Shown: positions 50,191 through 59,296, counted from the stretch's first letter. The stretch is DNA of 64,000 nt from Bacillus sp. V2I10 (GCF_030817055.1 NZ_JAUSYV010000001.1:1760001-1824000); one strand, 5' to 3'. Translations and numbers: made by a program. The notes: a model not told the origin generated them from the sequence alone.

Positions 50191-50607
50191 ATGCGAATTA
50201 TTGGTTTGGATTTTGGCTCCAAAACCCTTGGAGTTGCTGTCAGCGATGAATTTGGCTGGACAGCACAGGGGCTTGAGACGATTAAAATTGATGAAGCCGG
50301 CGGCAACTTCGGGCTGGAGCGTCTCACTCAGATTGTGAACGAGCATCAAGCAGAAAAAATCGTTCTTGGATTCCCAAAGAACATGAATGGAACGGTTGGA
50401 CCAAGAGGTGAAGCAAGCCAGACATTTGCTTTAAAGCTTGAGAAAAAATTTGGGATCCCGGTTATACTATGGGATGAAAGATTGTCCACCATGGCGGCTG
50501 AACGAGTTTTGATTTCAGCAGATGTCAGCAGAAAGAAAAGAAAAAAAGTAATTGATAAAATGGCTGCAGTGATGATTTTGCAGGGATACTTAGATAGCCT
50601 GAATTAA
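50191..50607 (+). CDS. yrrK: YqgF/RuvX family nuclease (YrrK)
   Basis: 138 residues with the RNase H-like fold: RIIGLDFGSKTLGVAVSD at the N-terminus, GFPKNMNGTVGPRGEAS, and ILWDERLSTMAAERVLI. The family is implicated in 16S rRNA 5' end maturation and possibly junction resolution. AGAGAGGA upstream; tightly packed between yrzL and the DUF1292 gene. Confidence 0.94.
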   Translation: MRIIGLDFGSKTLGVAVSDEFGWTAQGLETIKIDEAGGNFGLERLTQIVNEHQAEKIVLGFPKNMNGTVGPRGEASQTFALKLEKKFGIPVILWDERLSTMAAERVLISADVSRKKRKKVIDKMAAVMILQGYLDSLN

Positions 50608-50639
50608 ACTGACAGCAAACTATAGATGAGGTGACTGCA

Positions 50640-50927
50640 ATGGAACACGGAGAAAAACAAATTACAGTAGTAGACGAAAATGGAAATGAACAGCTTTGTG
50701 AAATTCTTTTCACATTTGCATCTGAAGAATTTGGAAAATCATATGTGCTTTACTACCCTCTTGGCGAGCAGGATGATGAAGAGGAAATCGAAATTCATGC
50801 ATCAAGCTTCGAACCGACAGCAGACGGGGTAGATGGAGAATTAGCACCGATTGAAACAGAAGAAGAGTGGGATCTTGTAGAAGAGATGCTGAATACATTC
50901 CTTGATAACGAAGAGGAAGAAAAGTAA
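50640..50927 (+). CDS. yrzB: DUF1292 protein (YrzB-like)
   Basis: 95 residues, very acidic, with ITVVDENGNEQLCEILFTF, YVLYYPLGEQDDEEEIEI and ETEEEWDLVEEMLNTFLDNE, the DUF1292 pattern. Function unknown. ATG 50640 follows GAGGTG by seven bases; GTG 50631 overlaps that site. Last gene of yrzL-yrrK-yrzB. Confidence 0.92.
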   Translation: MEHGEKQITVVDENGNEQLCEILFTFASEEFGKSYVLYYPLGEQDDEEEIEIHASSFEPTADGVDGELAPIETEEEWDLVEEMLNTFLDNEEEEK

Positions 50928-50928
50928 G

Positions 50929-50953
50929 AAACCGTCTTAGGACGGTTTTTTTG
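50929..50953 (+). terminator. Intrinsic terminator after yrzB
   Basis: Perfect 8-bp stem AAACCGTC (50929-50936) / GACGGTTT (50941-50948), TTAG loop and T run. Confidence 0.9.
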
Positions 50954-51087
50954 TGCCTGAAAAAGAAAAATGTTTATCATAGGAGATAATAGTTCTATGG
51001 TAGGATTGCCAAACCTGGAACGATAATGAATTTTCACTCTTAATGTGACCTTTCCTTAAAAAATATGCTGGAATTTGGCGAAAAAAC

Positions 51088-51110
51088 AATGATTATGTAG
51101 TATAATCATT
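51088..51110. promoter_or_regulatory. Perfect dyad over the mltG -10 region
   Basis: AATGATTAT (51088-51096), 5-base centre, ATAATCATT (51102-51110). A TATAAT at 51101-51106 lies within it. A TTGGCG at 51075-51080 is 20 bp away, too far for a standard -35, so the dyad may be an activator or repressor site. Confidence 0.55.
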
Positions 51111-51136
51111 TTGATGAAAGGGGGACTCGTCTTATA

Positions 51137-52264
51137 ATGTCAGAAGCTGATTCGAACAAACATTCAATCCAAAATAAACTCCTTGAAAAACAGCAGGAAG
51201 CTAAAGTCATCCGAAAAATAGTCCTTGTGATTTTTGTTGTTTTAGTCATTTTAATGACAGGATTAATCGGTGGCGGCTATTTATATATAAAGTCTGCGCT
51301 GCAGCCTGTAGATGAAAAGGACAAAAATGCAATTAATGTAAACATTCCAATAGGATCATCCGTTTCCTCAATTGCAGCCATTTTAGAAGAAAAGAAAATC
51401 ATTAAGGATAAAAGAGTATTTAAATACTATGTGAAATTTAAAAATGAGTCAGGATTTCAGGCGGGAGACTACAAATTAACACCCTCGATGGAAATCGAAG
51501 ATATCGTGGCAAGTCTTAAATCCGGTAAAGTGATTACGGATGTTGTGTTCCAAATTCGAGTTCCCGAGGGAATCCAAATAAGGGACATTGCTAAATCGAT
51601 AGCCAAACATTCAGGGTTTACCGAAAAAGAAGTCCTCAGCAGGATGAATAATAAAGAGTTCATAGCTGCGATGCAAAAGAAATATCCGGAAACCATCACG
51701 AAAGATATCTATGGACAGAATATTAAATATCCTCTTGAAGGCTATTTGTATCCTGCGACCTATCCTTTTTATGAGAAAAAGCCTTCCCTTGATTTTATTT
51801 TAGAAGAGATGATTAAAAAGACGCATACTGTTATAATCTCTTATCTTCCGCAGCTTGAAGAGAAGAAAATATCGGTCCATCAATTTCTTACAATGGCATC
51901 TCTGATTGAAGAAGAAGCTACAAAATCAGTTGACCGGAATAAAATATCAAGTGTATTCTACAACCGGATTGAAAAGAAAATGCCACTACAGACAGATCCT
52001 ACTGTGCTGTATGCACTCGGGGAGCATAAGGACAGAGTTTATTATAAAGATCTAGAAGTGAAATCACCCTATAATACGTATAAGGTGAAAGGACTTCCTC
52101 CCGGACCAATTGCAAATCCCGGAGATCAATCCATGAAAGCGGCATTGGAGCCTGAAAAAACAGATTTTCTTTATTTCCTGGCAACAAAAAAAGGTGAAGT
52201 CATTTTCACGAAAACACTTGAAGAGCACAACAAAGCTAAAGCAGAGCATATTTCCAATAAATAA
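51137..52264 (+). CDS. mltG: Endolytic peptidoglycan transglycosylase MltG (YrrL)
   Basis: 375 residues: one N-terminal membrane helix (about 24-50: KIVLVIFVVLVILMTGLIGG), a LysM-like subdomain (about 65-140), and the YceG catalytic domain with MASLIEEEATKSVDRNKISS (catalytic Glu in this motif), MPLQTDPTVLYALG and GLPPGPIANPGDQSMKAAL. It terminates glycan strands in the septal/lateral wall machinery. The GGGGG ribosome site is 12 bases from ATG, rather long. Confidence 0.95.
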   Translation: MSEADSNKHSIQNKLLEKQQEAKVIRKIVLVIFVVLVILMTGLIGGGYLYIKSALQPVDEKDKNAINVNIPIGSSVSSIAAILEEKKIIKDKRVFKYYVKFKNESGFQAGDYKLTPSMEIEDIVASLKSGKVITDVVFQIRVPEGIQIRDIAKSIAKHSGFTEKEVLSRMNNKEFIAAMQKKYPETITKDIYGQNIKYPLEGYLYPATYPFYEKKPSLDFILEEMIKKTHTVIISYLPQLEEKKISVHQFLTMASLIEEEATKSVDRNKISSVFYNRIEKKMPLQTDPTVLYALGEHKDRVYYKDLEVKSPYNTYKVKGLPPGPIANPGDQSMKAALEPEKTDFLYFLATKKGEVIFTKTLEEHNKAKAEHISNK

Positions 52265-52364
52265 AGAACAGAAGGGAACGTGAAAATATTCGCATTCCCT
52301 TTTCTGTTGTGGTAAAATATATCGAGTTGTGTAGAGAAAGATAAACAAAATAACAAATAATGAC

Positions 52365-52392
52365 AAGAGTTCTCTGAAAGAACTCTTATTTT
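52365..52392 (+). terminator. Hairpin terminator between mltG and trmR
   Basis: Perfect 9-bp stem AAGAGTTCT (52365-52373) / AGAACTCTT (52379-52387) followed by ATTTTC. Upstream, AACAGAA...GGGAA (52266-52278) and TTCCC..TTCTGTT (52295-52308) form another imperfect stem right after the mltG stop. Confidence 0.65.
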
Positions 52393-52447
52393 CATGACTT
52401 AAGACACACTTTAACGGTGAACAACGCACCGTTTGAAGGAGAAGACA

Positions 52448-53110
52448 ATGAAAAACGACACGATTTTATCATATATAGAGAGCCTTCTTCCTGATCAAGA
52501 CGAAGCAGTCAGGCAAATGGAGCAATACGCGCTTGATCACGCTGTGCCAATTATGGAAAAGACAGGGATAGAAGTTCTGATTAGTCTGCTTTTGCTGAAA
52601 CATCCCAAAAAGATTTTAGAAATCGGCACTGCAATCGGCTATTCTGCGATTCGTATGTGCAAAGCGCTCCCTGAAACAGAAATCGTAACGGCTGAAAGAA
52701 ATGCAGAACGATTTAAGCAAGCAGCCATAAATATTGAAGCAAATGCGTTAGCAGACCGTATTACTGTTCTGCATGGAGACGCATTGGAGCTTAGAGAACA
52801 GATAGAAGAAAAAGGTCCTTATGACGTGATTTTCATTGATGCAGCAAAGGGACAGTATATGCGCTTCTTTGAAATGTACGAACCAATGCTTTCAGATAAC
52901 GGCTGCATAATTACAGACAACGTCTTATTCAAAGGCTTAGTTGCATCTGAAGAAGAAGATATGTCCTTTCATCGGAGACGGCGGGCGCTTTTAAGAAAAA
53001 TACGGACATACAATGAATGGCTGATGTCAAACAAATCCTATCACACAGCAATTTTTCCTGTGGGTGACGGAATGGCTGTAAGTATAAAACGAGGTGAAAA
53101 AGATGAATAA
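52448..53110 (+). CDS. trmR: tRNA 5-hydroxyuridine methyltransferase TrmR (YrrM)
   Basis: SAM-dependent O-methyltransferase of 220 residues that turns ho5U34 into mo5U34. SAM motif ILEIGTAIGYSAIRM (about 56-70), metal/substrate site VIFIDAAKGQYMRF and ITDNVLFKGLV, typical of the COMT-like family. ATG 52448 follows GAAGGAG; a TTG at 52433 overlaps it. Its stop overlaps the trhP1 start by eight bases, tying it to the hydroxylation genes that make its substrate. Confidence 0.93.
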   Translation: MKNDTILSYIESLLPDQDEAVRQMEQYALDHAVPIMEKTGIEVLISLLLLKHPKKILEIGTAIGYSAIRMCKALPETEIVTAERNAERFKQAAINIEANALADRITVLHGDALELREQIEEKGPYDVIFIDAAKGQYMRFFEMYEPMLSDNGCIITDNVLFKGLVASEEEDMSFHRRRRALLRKIRTYNEWLMSNKSYHTAIFPVGDGMAVSIKRGEKDE

Positions 53111-54032
53111 ACCAGAATTAATTGTAACACCGATAAAAGTTGAAGATATTCTCCCTCTTGCTGAAGCAGGCGCTACAGCAGTCGTTATCGGAGAACAGCG
53201 TTATGGTCTCCGTCTTGCAGGTGAATTTAACCGCGATCAAATGAAAGAAGCAACATCTCTTGCTCATTCAAAAAACGTAAAAGTATATGCTGCAATGAAT
53301 GCCATTTTTCATAATGAGAAAATTGAAGAATTGTATGATTATCTTCGATTCTTAAATGAGATAAAAGTAGATGCGGTCGTGTTTGGTGATCCGGCTGTTT
53401 TAATGGCTGCACGGGAAGCAGCACCTGATATGTTGCTTCATTGGAATACAGAAACGACAGCAACCAACTGGTATACGTGCAATTACTGGGGCAGAAAAGG
53501 CGCAAAACGCGCTGTTTTAGCACGGGAATTAAGCATGGAATCAATCATTGAAACAAAAGAAAATGCAGAAGTGGAGATTGAAGTGCAGGTACATGGTATG
53601 ACATGCATGTTCCAATCAAAACGCTCCCTGATCGGAAACTACTATGAATACCAGGGCAAAGCTATGAAAATTGAGAGCATCCAAGATGAAAAAACGATGT
53701 TCCTCCATGATAAAGAGCGCAGCAATAAGTACCCGATTTATGAAGATGCAAACGGCACCCACATCATGAGTCCCAACGATATATGCATTATTGATGAGCT
53801 TTCAGATATGATTGATGCTGGAATTGACTCGTTTAAAATCGATGGTGTCCTTCAGACATCTGAGTATTTAATCGAGGTTACAAAAAAATACCGCCAAGCT
53901 ATGGATTTATGCACCCAGGACCGTGAACAGTATGAAGATGTAAAAGATCAGCTGCTTGCGGACATAGAAGAAATTCAGCCTGAGAACCGGCCTTTAGATA
54001 CAGGATTTTTCTTTAAGGAAACAGTGTACTGA
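53103..54032 (+). CDS. trhP1: U32 peptidase-like tRNA hydroxylation protein TrhP1 (YrrN)
   Basis: 309 residues of the U32 fold (ELIVTPIKVEDILPLAEAG, VVIGEQRYGLRLAGEF). Family knowledge: YrrN and YrrO are needed for prephenate-dependent 5-hydroxylation of U34 in B. subtilis tRNA. It has the region VQVHGMTCMFQSKRSLIGNY but lacks the Cys-rich cluster seen in the next gene, suggesting a partner or non-catalytic subunit. GAGGTG lies within the end of trmR. Confidence 0.92.
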   Translation: MNKPELIVTPIKVEDILPLAEAGATAVVIGEQRYGLRLAGEFNRDQMKEATSLAHSKNVKVYAAMNAIFHNEKIEELYDYLRFLNEIKVDAVVFGDPAVLMAAREAAPDMLLHWNTETTATNWYTCNYWGRKGAKRAVLARELSMESIIETKENAEVEIEVQVHGMTCMFQSKRSLIGNYYEYQGKAMKIESIQDEKTMFLHDKERSNKYPIYEDANGTHIMSPNDICIIDELSDMIDAGIDSFKIDGVLQTSEYLIEVTKKYRQAMDLCTQDREQYEDVKDQLLADIEEIQPENRPLDTGFFFKETVY

Positions 54033-54059
54033 AAAATAAGAAATGAAGGAGGAATAAGG

Positions 54060-55328
54060 ATGGTTACTGTTAAAAATAACATCTCACAAATTATAGACGG
54101 CAAACGCGTCATTACGAAAAAACCTGAATTGCTGGCTCCTGCCGGAAATTTAGAAAAGCTTAAAATTGCCGTGCATTACGGGGCTGACGCTGTTTTTATC
54201 GGCGGAAAAGAATTTGGCCTGCGTTCAAATGCAGACAACTTTTCACAAGAAGAAATGGCTGAAGGTGTTCAATTTGCAAACAAATATGGTGCAAGAATTT
54301 ATGTAACGACAAACATTTTTGCACATAATGAAAACATGGACGGTCTTGAAGATTATTTAATGGGTCTGCAGGATGCAGGTGTAGCGGGCATCATAGTAGC
54401 CGATCCGATGATTATTGAGACATGCCGCAAAGTAGCGCCAAAGCTTGAGGTTCACCTAAGCACCCAGCAATCTCTTTCAAACTGGAAAGCTGTTCAGTTC
54501 TGGAAAGAGGAAGGTCTCGAGCGCGTGGTGCTTGCCCGCGAAACGAGCGCTGAAGAAATTAAAGAAATGAAAGAAAAAGTGGATATCGAAATTGAAACGT
54601 TTATCCATGGTGCAATGTGCATAGCCTATTCCGGACGCTGTGTACTAAGCAACCATATGACTGCAAGGGATTCAAACCGCGGTGGCTGCTGTCAGTCTTG
54701 CCGCTGGGATTATGATCTCTATAAACTTGCTGATAATGGTGAAGAAGCGCTGTTTAGTGAAGATGATGCAGCATTTGCGATGAGCCCAAAAGATTTAAAT
54801 TTAATTCAATCCATTCCAAAAATGATTGAGCTTGGAATTGACAGCCTGAAAATTGAAGGGCGCATGAAATCCATTCACTACGTAGCAACAGTCGTAAGTG
54901 TGTATCGCAAGGTCATTGATGCATACTGTGCGGATCCTGAGAACTTCGTCATTCAAAAAGAGTGGCTTGATGAGCTTGATAAATGTGCTAATCGTGACAC
55001 TGCGCCAGCATTCTTTGAAGGTGTTCCAGGTACAGAGGAGCAAATGTTTGGAATTCATGGAAAGAAAACGACTTTTGACTTTGCAGGACTTGTCCTTGAT
55101 TACAATGAGGAAACAGGTATGGTTACCCTTCAGCAGCGCAACTACTTCAAACCAGGGGATGAAGTCGAATTCTTTGGTCCTGAAATTTCGAACTTTACGC
55201 AAACCATTGATAAACTATGGGATGAAGACGGCAATGAGCTCGATGCTGCCCGTCATCCACTGCAAATTGTGAAGTTTAAAGCGGATCAAAAAGTCTTCCC
55301 AAATAACATGATGCGAAAGGGGAAGTGA
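54060..55328 (+). CDS. trhP2: U32 peptidase-like tRNA hydroxylation protein TrhP2 (YrrO)
   Basis: 422 residues. KPELLAPAGNLEKLKIAVHY at the N-terminus, then the U32 signature ETFIHGAMCIAYSGRCVLSN and a cysteine cluster RGGCCQSCRWDYD consistent with Fe-S binding. The C-terminal domain (about 330-422) is a small beta barrel found in TrhP. With trhP1 it likely forms the ho5U34 hydroxylase using prephenate; pheA in this window competes for the same metabolite. AAGGAGGAATAAGG precedes the ATG. udk starts three bases after its stop. Confidence 0.93.
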   Translation: MVTVKNNISQIIDGKRVITKKPELLAPAGNLEKLKIAVHYGADAVFIGGKEFGLRSNADNFSQEEMAEGVQFANKYGARIYVTTNIFAHNENMDGLEDYLMGLQDAGVAGIIVADPMIIETCRKVAPKLEVHLSTQQSLSNWKAVQFWKEEGLERVVLARETSAEEIKEMKEKVDIEIETFIHGAMCIAYSGRCVLSNHMTARDSNRGGCCQSCRWDYDLYKLADNGEEALFSEDDAAFAMSPKDLNLIQSIPKMIELGIDSLKIEGRMKSIHYVATVVSVYRKVIDAYCADPENFVIQKEWLDELDKCANRDTAPAFFEGVPGTEEQMFGIHGKKTTFDFAGLVLDYNEETGMVTLQQRNYFKPGDEVEFFGPEISNFTQTIDKLWDEDGNELDAARHPLQIVKFKADQKVFPNNMMRKGK

Positions 55329-55331
55329 CAA

Positions 55332-55967
55332 ATGGGGGAAAAGCCCATTGTAATCGGCGTTGCCGGCGGCTCCGGCTCAGGCAAAACAAGCGTTACAAAA
55401 TCCATTTATGAGCATTTCAAAGGACATTCCATTCTGATGCTTGAACAGGATTTCTATTATAAGGATCAAAGTCACCTTCCATATGAAGAGAGACTGAATA
55501 CAAATTATGATCATCCGCTTGCTTTTGATAACACGCTTTTAATTGAGCATATTAAACAGCTTCTGAATTACGAAGCTATTGAGAAGCCTGTATATGATTA
55601 TAAGCTTCATACTCGTTCAGAAGATGTTCTCTTAGTAGAACCTAAAGATGTGATAATTCTTGAAGGGATCCTGGTCCTAGAAGACGAGAGACTCCGCAAC
55701 TTGATGGATATGAAGCTTTATGTGGATACAGATGCAGACATCCGTATTATCAGAAGAATGCTCCGTGATATTAAAGAACGCGGAAGAACAATTGATTCCG
55801 TGATTGAGCAGTATGTTTCGGTTGTAAGGCCGATGCACAATCAGTTCATTGAGCCTACTAAGCGTTATGCGGATATCATCATACCAGAAGGCGGTCAAAA
55901 TCACGTAGCGATTGACCTTATGGTTACAAAAATTCAAACAATTCTTGAACTAAATGCAATTTTGTAA
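55332..55967 (+). CDS. udk: Uridine kinase
   Basis: Phosphorylates uridine and cytidine in pyrimidine salvage. 211 residues: Walker A GVAGGSGSGKTSVTK, EQDFYYKDQSHLPYEER, NYDHPLAFDN, and EGILVLEDERLRNLMDMKLY, then lid RDIKERGRTIDSV. Three bases separate it from trhP2, so it is transcribed with the tRNA-modification genes. RBS AAAGGGGAAG. Confidence 0.97.
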   Translation: MGEKPIVIGVAGGSGSGKTSVTKSIYEHFKGHSILMLEQDFYYKDQSHLPYEERLNTNYDHPLAFDNTLLIEHIKQLLNYEAIEKPVYDYKLHTRSEDVLLVEPKDVIILEGILVLEDERLRNLMDMKLYVDTDADIRIIRRMLRDIKERGRTIDSVIEQYVSVVRPMHNQFIEPTKRYADIIIPEGGQNHVAIDLMVTKIQTILELNAIL

Positions 55968-56278
55968 TAACATAGCATAGATAAAGATTACTGTGACCAT
56001 ATTATGTATAGGCTGTTAAAGTTTCTCAGGGTTCATCATTGACTGAGTAAAAATTCTCATTTAAAGTAAACTTGAGCATTGTATGCTCTATGAGGAAAGC
56101 AAGCCGCAGGCTTGCTTTTAAGCTACATTTAAGGCTATTCCTCACAAGATCACCTGAAAAGTTCAGCATATGCATATTGCAGTGTGAGGGCTGAAAGTTT
56201 TCGCCCTCCCCATAATCACAGTGCATTTTTACATACCTAATTTTTTTGGGGGACAGTTATACTAGAAGGAGTGAGATC
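55968..56278 (+). terminator. Spacer after udk with terminator hairpin
   Basis: The 311-base gap holds no gene. A 10-bp perfect hairpin AAAGCAAGCC (56096-56105) / GGCTTGCTTT (56109-56118) with a 3-base loop and TTTTA is the likely terminator; GAGCAT/ATGCTC (about 56073-56087) and GAGGGC (56186-56191) / GCCCTC (56203-56208) are further hairpins. A greA promoter -10 may be TATACT near 56259. Confidence 0.6.
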
Positions 56279-56752
56279 ATGGCACAAGAAAAAGTATTTC
56301 CTATGACAACTGAAGGTAAAGAAAAGCTTGAGCAGGAATTGGAATATTTAAAATCCGTTAAGCGTAAAGAAGTAGTCGAAAGAATCAAGATTGCCCGCAG
56401 CTTCGGGGACCTTTCAGAAAACTCTGAGTATGATTCAGCGAAAGAAGAGCAGGCTTTTGTTGAAGGACGAGTGACTACGCTTGAGAACATGATCCGCAAT
56501 GCGAAGATCATCGTGGAAGATGCCGATACAAATGTTGTCACACTTGGCAAAACAATTTCATTTGTTGAACTTCCAAATGGCGATGAAGAAACATATACAA
56601 TCGTAGGAAGCGCTGAAGCAGATCCATTTGAAGGCAAAATCTCAAATGATTCTCCGATTGCAAAGAGCCTGATGGGCCGTCAAGTTGGAGATGAAGTCAA
56701 TGTGCAGACTCCTGGCGGAGAAATGCATGTGAAAATTACAAACGTTAAATAA
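56279..56752 (+). CDS. greA: Transcription elongation factor GreA
   Basis: Rescues backtracked RNA polymerase by stimulating transcript cleavage. 157 residues: N-terminal antiparallel coiled coil (1-75; TTEGKEKLEQELEYLK) with the acidic tip region DLSENSEYDSAKEEQ, and a C-terminal FKBP-like domain (ETYTIVGSAEADPFEGKIS). ATG 56279 follows GAAGGAG. The downstream terminator overlaps the pbpI ribosome site. Confidence 0.97.
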   Translation: MAQEKVFPMTTEGKEKLEQELEYLKSVKRKEVVERIKIARSFGDLSENSEYDSAKEEQAFVEGRVTTLENMIRNAKIIVEDADTNVVTLGKTISFVELPNGDEETYTIVGSAEADPFEGKISNDSPIAKSLMGRQVGDEVNVQTPGGEMHVKITNVK

Positions 56753-56766
56753 TATAGGTTTAATAA

Positions 56767-56807
56767 AAAAACACCTCGTCGACACTAATTACTGACGAGG
56801 TGTTTTT
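56767..56807 (+). terminator. greA terminator containing the pbpI ribosome site
   Basis: Fourteen-bp perfect stem AAAAACACCTCGTC (56767-56780) / GACGAGGTGTTTTT (56794-56807). The 3' arm contains GAGGTG (56797-56802), the only ribosome site for pbpI (ATG 56810). Confidence 0.9.
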
Positions 56808-56809
56808 CT

Positions 56810-58552
56810 ATGAAAACAAGAAAAAGAATGAAATTCATTGCGATTGGCATTTTTTTATCCATGCTTGCGTTAATTTTGAGACTTGCAGATATCCAGATGA
56901 TTCACACAGAATCTTTTACAGACAGAAACATAAATTTGATTGAGGAAAGCGTCAGTCAGCGAACACAGGAAGTCATGATTGATGATGGGCGAGGTCGTTT
57001 TGTAGACAGAAATGGAAGCCCTCTTGGACACGATCAGGAGGCCAAGCTTGTATTGTTTCCGTTTCTGAATAAGATTGACTGGCCAATCAGTAAACTATCA
57101 GCAATTGTCAATGTGCCAGGATTCAAATTGGAGAGATTATTAGAAGAAGCCGATAAACCGCTGCTCTTGGGATCAAAAGAAGGGTTCGAGCTGAATGAAT
57201 CCGCCATAAAAGAAATCAATGATTTGGAGATCCCAGGTGTATTTGCCATTTACCAGCAAACAAAAAAGAAAGGGCAGGCAGCTGATCATTTTATCGGTAT
57301 AACAGGGGAAAATGCTGAAGTACTTAGAGAAAAATATCCAGACAAGAAAAATTTATCTTCGAAAACTCAGCTTGGGATTACAGGACTCGAAAAGGCATTT
57401 GATGAATTTCTGCTTCCGGATGCCGAAACGAAACTATTGTACCACGTTGACGGGGACGGAAATCCGCTGTTCGGCATTAATGTTAAATATATTGCTGATG
57501 CCAATCCTTTTTATCCTGTAAGCGTTAAAACAACTATAGACAGATCTATGCAGGATATTGCGAATGATGTTATGAACCGGTATAACGTGAAAAAAGGGGG
57601 CATCGTGCTGCTTGATGTAGAGACAAGCGAAGTACTTGCCATGGTCAGCAAACCCGAAATGAACCGATCTGAGCATGAAACCTATGCGAATCTGATGCTC
57701 ACTCCAATTGCACCCGGTTCAGTGTTTAAAACAGTCATTGCTGCAGCTGGGATTGAAAACGGAATTGATAAGAACAGAATATATGACTGCAGTCTGAATA
57801 TGTACGGTGAACCTGATGAAGAAAACGATAAAGGCAGCTTAAATTTAGAAAGAAGTTTTGCGGAAAGCTGCAACTATACATTTACATCAATTGCTAACGA
57901 GTTAATGGAAAAAGACCCAGACACAATAGATGAATATGCAGGAAAGCTGGGATTAACCGAAAAAGCCGGCTGGAGCGGCCCGGTGTATCATTATGAAGAT
58001 TTTAAGCAATTTCCTGAAGAGAAAAATCCGCATTTATGGGGAGATAAGACGGACAAAACTGCAGAACGGGCAATTGCTCAAACAGCAATCGGACAAAAAA
58101 ATGTCCGGGTCACACCGCTGTCAGTGGCAAACATGATGACTGCAATCGCTCGGGGCGGCGAAAAAAAACAGGTGAAAATTGCAGATAGTATCTTATATAA
58201 AAATGGCACTACCATGTTTAAGTTTCCGAATAAAGAACCGGAAAGCGACAATATTTCACCTTATACAGCTGCAAAGCTTCAGCACCTGCTTCGATTAGTC
58301 GTAACGGATCAAGAAGGGACCGGCAGAAGGTTTCAAAGTTTGCCATTTGAGGTATCAGGTAAATCAGGGACTGCAGAAACAGGAAAAGGTACAGTACATA
58401 AATGGTTTGCAGGATTTTTTCCTTCACATCAGCCTAAATATGCCATGGTTGTAGTAGAGCTTGATACACATAGTGCGCAATCTTCGGCAAATAGTATTTT
58501 TTATGACATGGCTAATGAATTGGCACGGCTAGAAAATGCTTCTACTAGATAG
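56810..58552 (+). CDS. pbpI: Class B penicillin-binding protein (PbpI-like)
   Basis: 580 residues: N-terminal membrane anchor (about 8-27: FIAIGIFLSMLALILRLADI), dimerisation/pedestal domain, and transpeptidase domain from about 255 with active-site SVFK in IAPGSVFKTVIAAAG, SxN motif AESCNYTF, and KSG in VSGKSGTAETGKG. It cross-links peptidoglycan; in B. subtilis PbpI (YrrR) is a minor, sporulation-linked PBP. Translation may be influenced by the overlapping terminator hairpin. Confidence 0.92.
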   Translation: MKTRKRMKFIAIGIFLSMLALILRLADIQMIHTESFTDRNINLIEESVSQRTQEVMIDDGRGRFVDRNGSPLGHDQEAKLVLFPFLNKIDWPISKLSAIVNVPGFKLERLLEEADKPLLLGSKEGFELNESAIKEINDLEIPGVFAIYQQTKKKGQAADHFIGITGENAEVLREKYPDKKNLSSKTQLGITGLEKAFDEFLLPDAETKLLYHVDGDGNPLFGINVKYIADANPFYPVSVKTTIDRSMQDIANDVMNRYNVKKGGIVLLDVETSEVLAMVSKPEMNRSEHETYANLMLTPIAPGSVFKTVIAAAGIENGIDKNRIYDCSLNMYGEPDEENDKGSLNLERSFAESCNYTFTSIANELMEKDPDTIDEYAGKLGLTEKAGWSGPVYHYEDFKQFPEEKNPHLWGDKTDKTAERAIAQTAIGQKNVRVTPLSVANMMTAIARGGEKKQVKIADSILYKNGTTMFKFPNKEPESDNISPYTAAKLQHLLRLVVTDQEGTGRRFQSLPFEVSGKSGTAETGKGTVHKWFAGFFPSHQPKYAMVVVELDTHSAQSSANSIFYDMANELARLENASTR

Positions 58553-58612
58553 AAATTCATTCTAATGATAGAATAAAACAGAATGTTAGAGGGATAAAGG
58601 AGTGTAATGCAC

Positions 58613-59296
58613 TTGAGCAAACTAAGTAAAGGATCTCGTTTTGAAAATCGTGATAAGCGCCGAAAAGCAAATGTTGTCCTGAACGTTTTAATTGGCATCG
58701 TCGTCATCCTTATTCTTGTTATTGGATCGCAGCTGATGCTTGGCGGAGATGACAGTGAACAGGCATCAAAAAATACGGAAGAAGAAACGGGTTCAAATCA
58801 AATCGAAAACGAAAAAAATAAAGAAGAAAAAGATAAAGAACAAACAGCGAAAGAAGACGCTGAATCAGATCAAGACAGCAGCGAAGAAGTGGATGCTGCT
58901 GAAGAAGAAGAGAATGCAAAAGAACAGCCAGAAGAATCAGAAGCAGGGGAAGAAGTGGTCACAGAAGGAGATCCGAATTCCAATGTTGACCAGATTATAG
59001 AAAATCCGGGCTGGAAACCAGTAGGCACTTCACAAACTGGACCTCATGCAGCTCAGTATGACAAGAATTCACAGGACTGGGCGGAAATGATTAAAGCGAT
59101 GAGCTATGCAACCGGCTTAAGCGAATCAGATATGACAATCTGGTTTATCGGCAATAACGGAAGTCCTAATGATGCCAAAGGAACCATTTCATCCAAGGAC
59201 AAAACGCAGAACTTCAAAGTAGAAATTACCTGGGTGGAAAATGAGGGCTGGAAGCCTGTTAAGGTGGAAAAATTAAAGCAAACAGAAACAAGGTAA
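58613..59296 (+). CDS. yrrS: DUF1510 membrane-anchored protein (YrrS-like)
   Basis: 227 residues: basic N-terminus (SRFENRDKRRKANVVLNVL), one membrane helix (about 22-43), a Glu/Lys/Asp-rich low-complexity stretch (45-120), and a folded C-terminal DUF1510 domain (NPGWKPVGTSQTGPHAAQYD). Function unknown; pairs with pbpI as in B. subtilis. ATG 58607 is one base after AAAGGAGTG; TTG 58613 at seven bases is the better start. Confidence 0.9.
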   Translation: MSKLSKGSRFENRDKRRKANVVLNVLIGIVVILILVIGSQLMLGGDDSEQASKNTEEETGSNQIENEKNKEEKDKEQTAKEDAESDQDSSEEVDAAEEEENAKEQPEESEAGEEVVTEGDPNSNVDQIIENPGWKPVGTSQTGPHAAQYDKNSQDWAEMIKAMSYATGLSESDMTIWFIGNNGSPNDAKGTISSKDKTQNFKVEITWVENEGWKPVKVEKLKQTETR

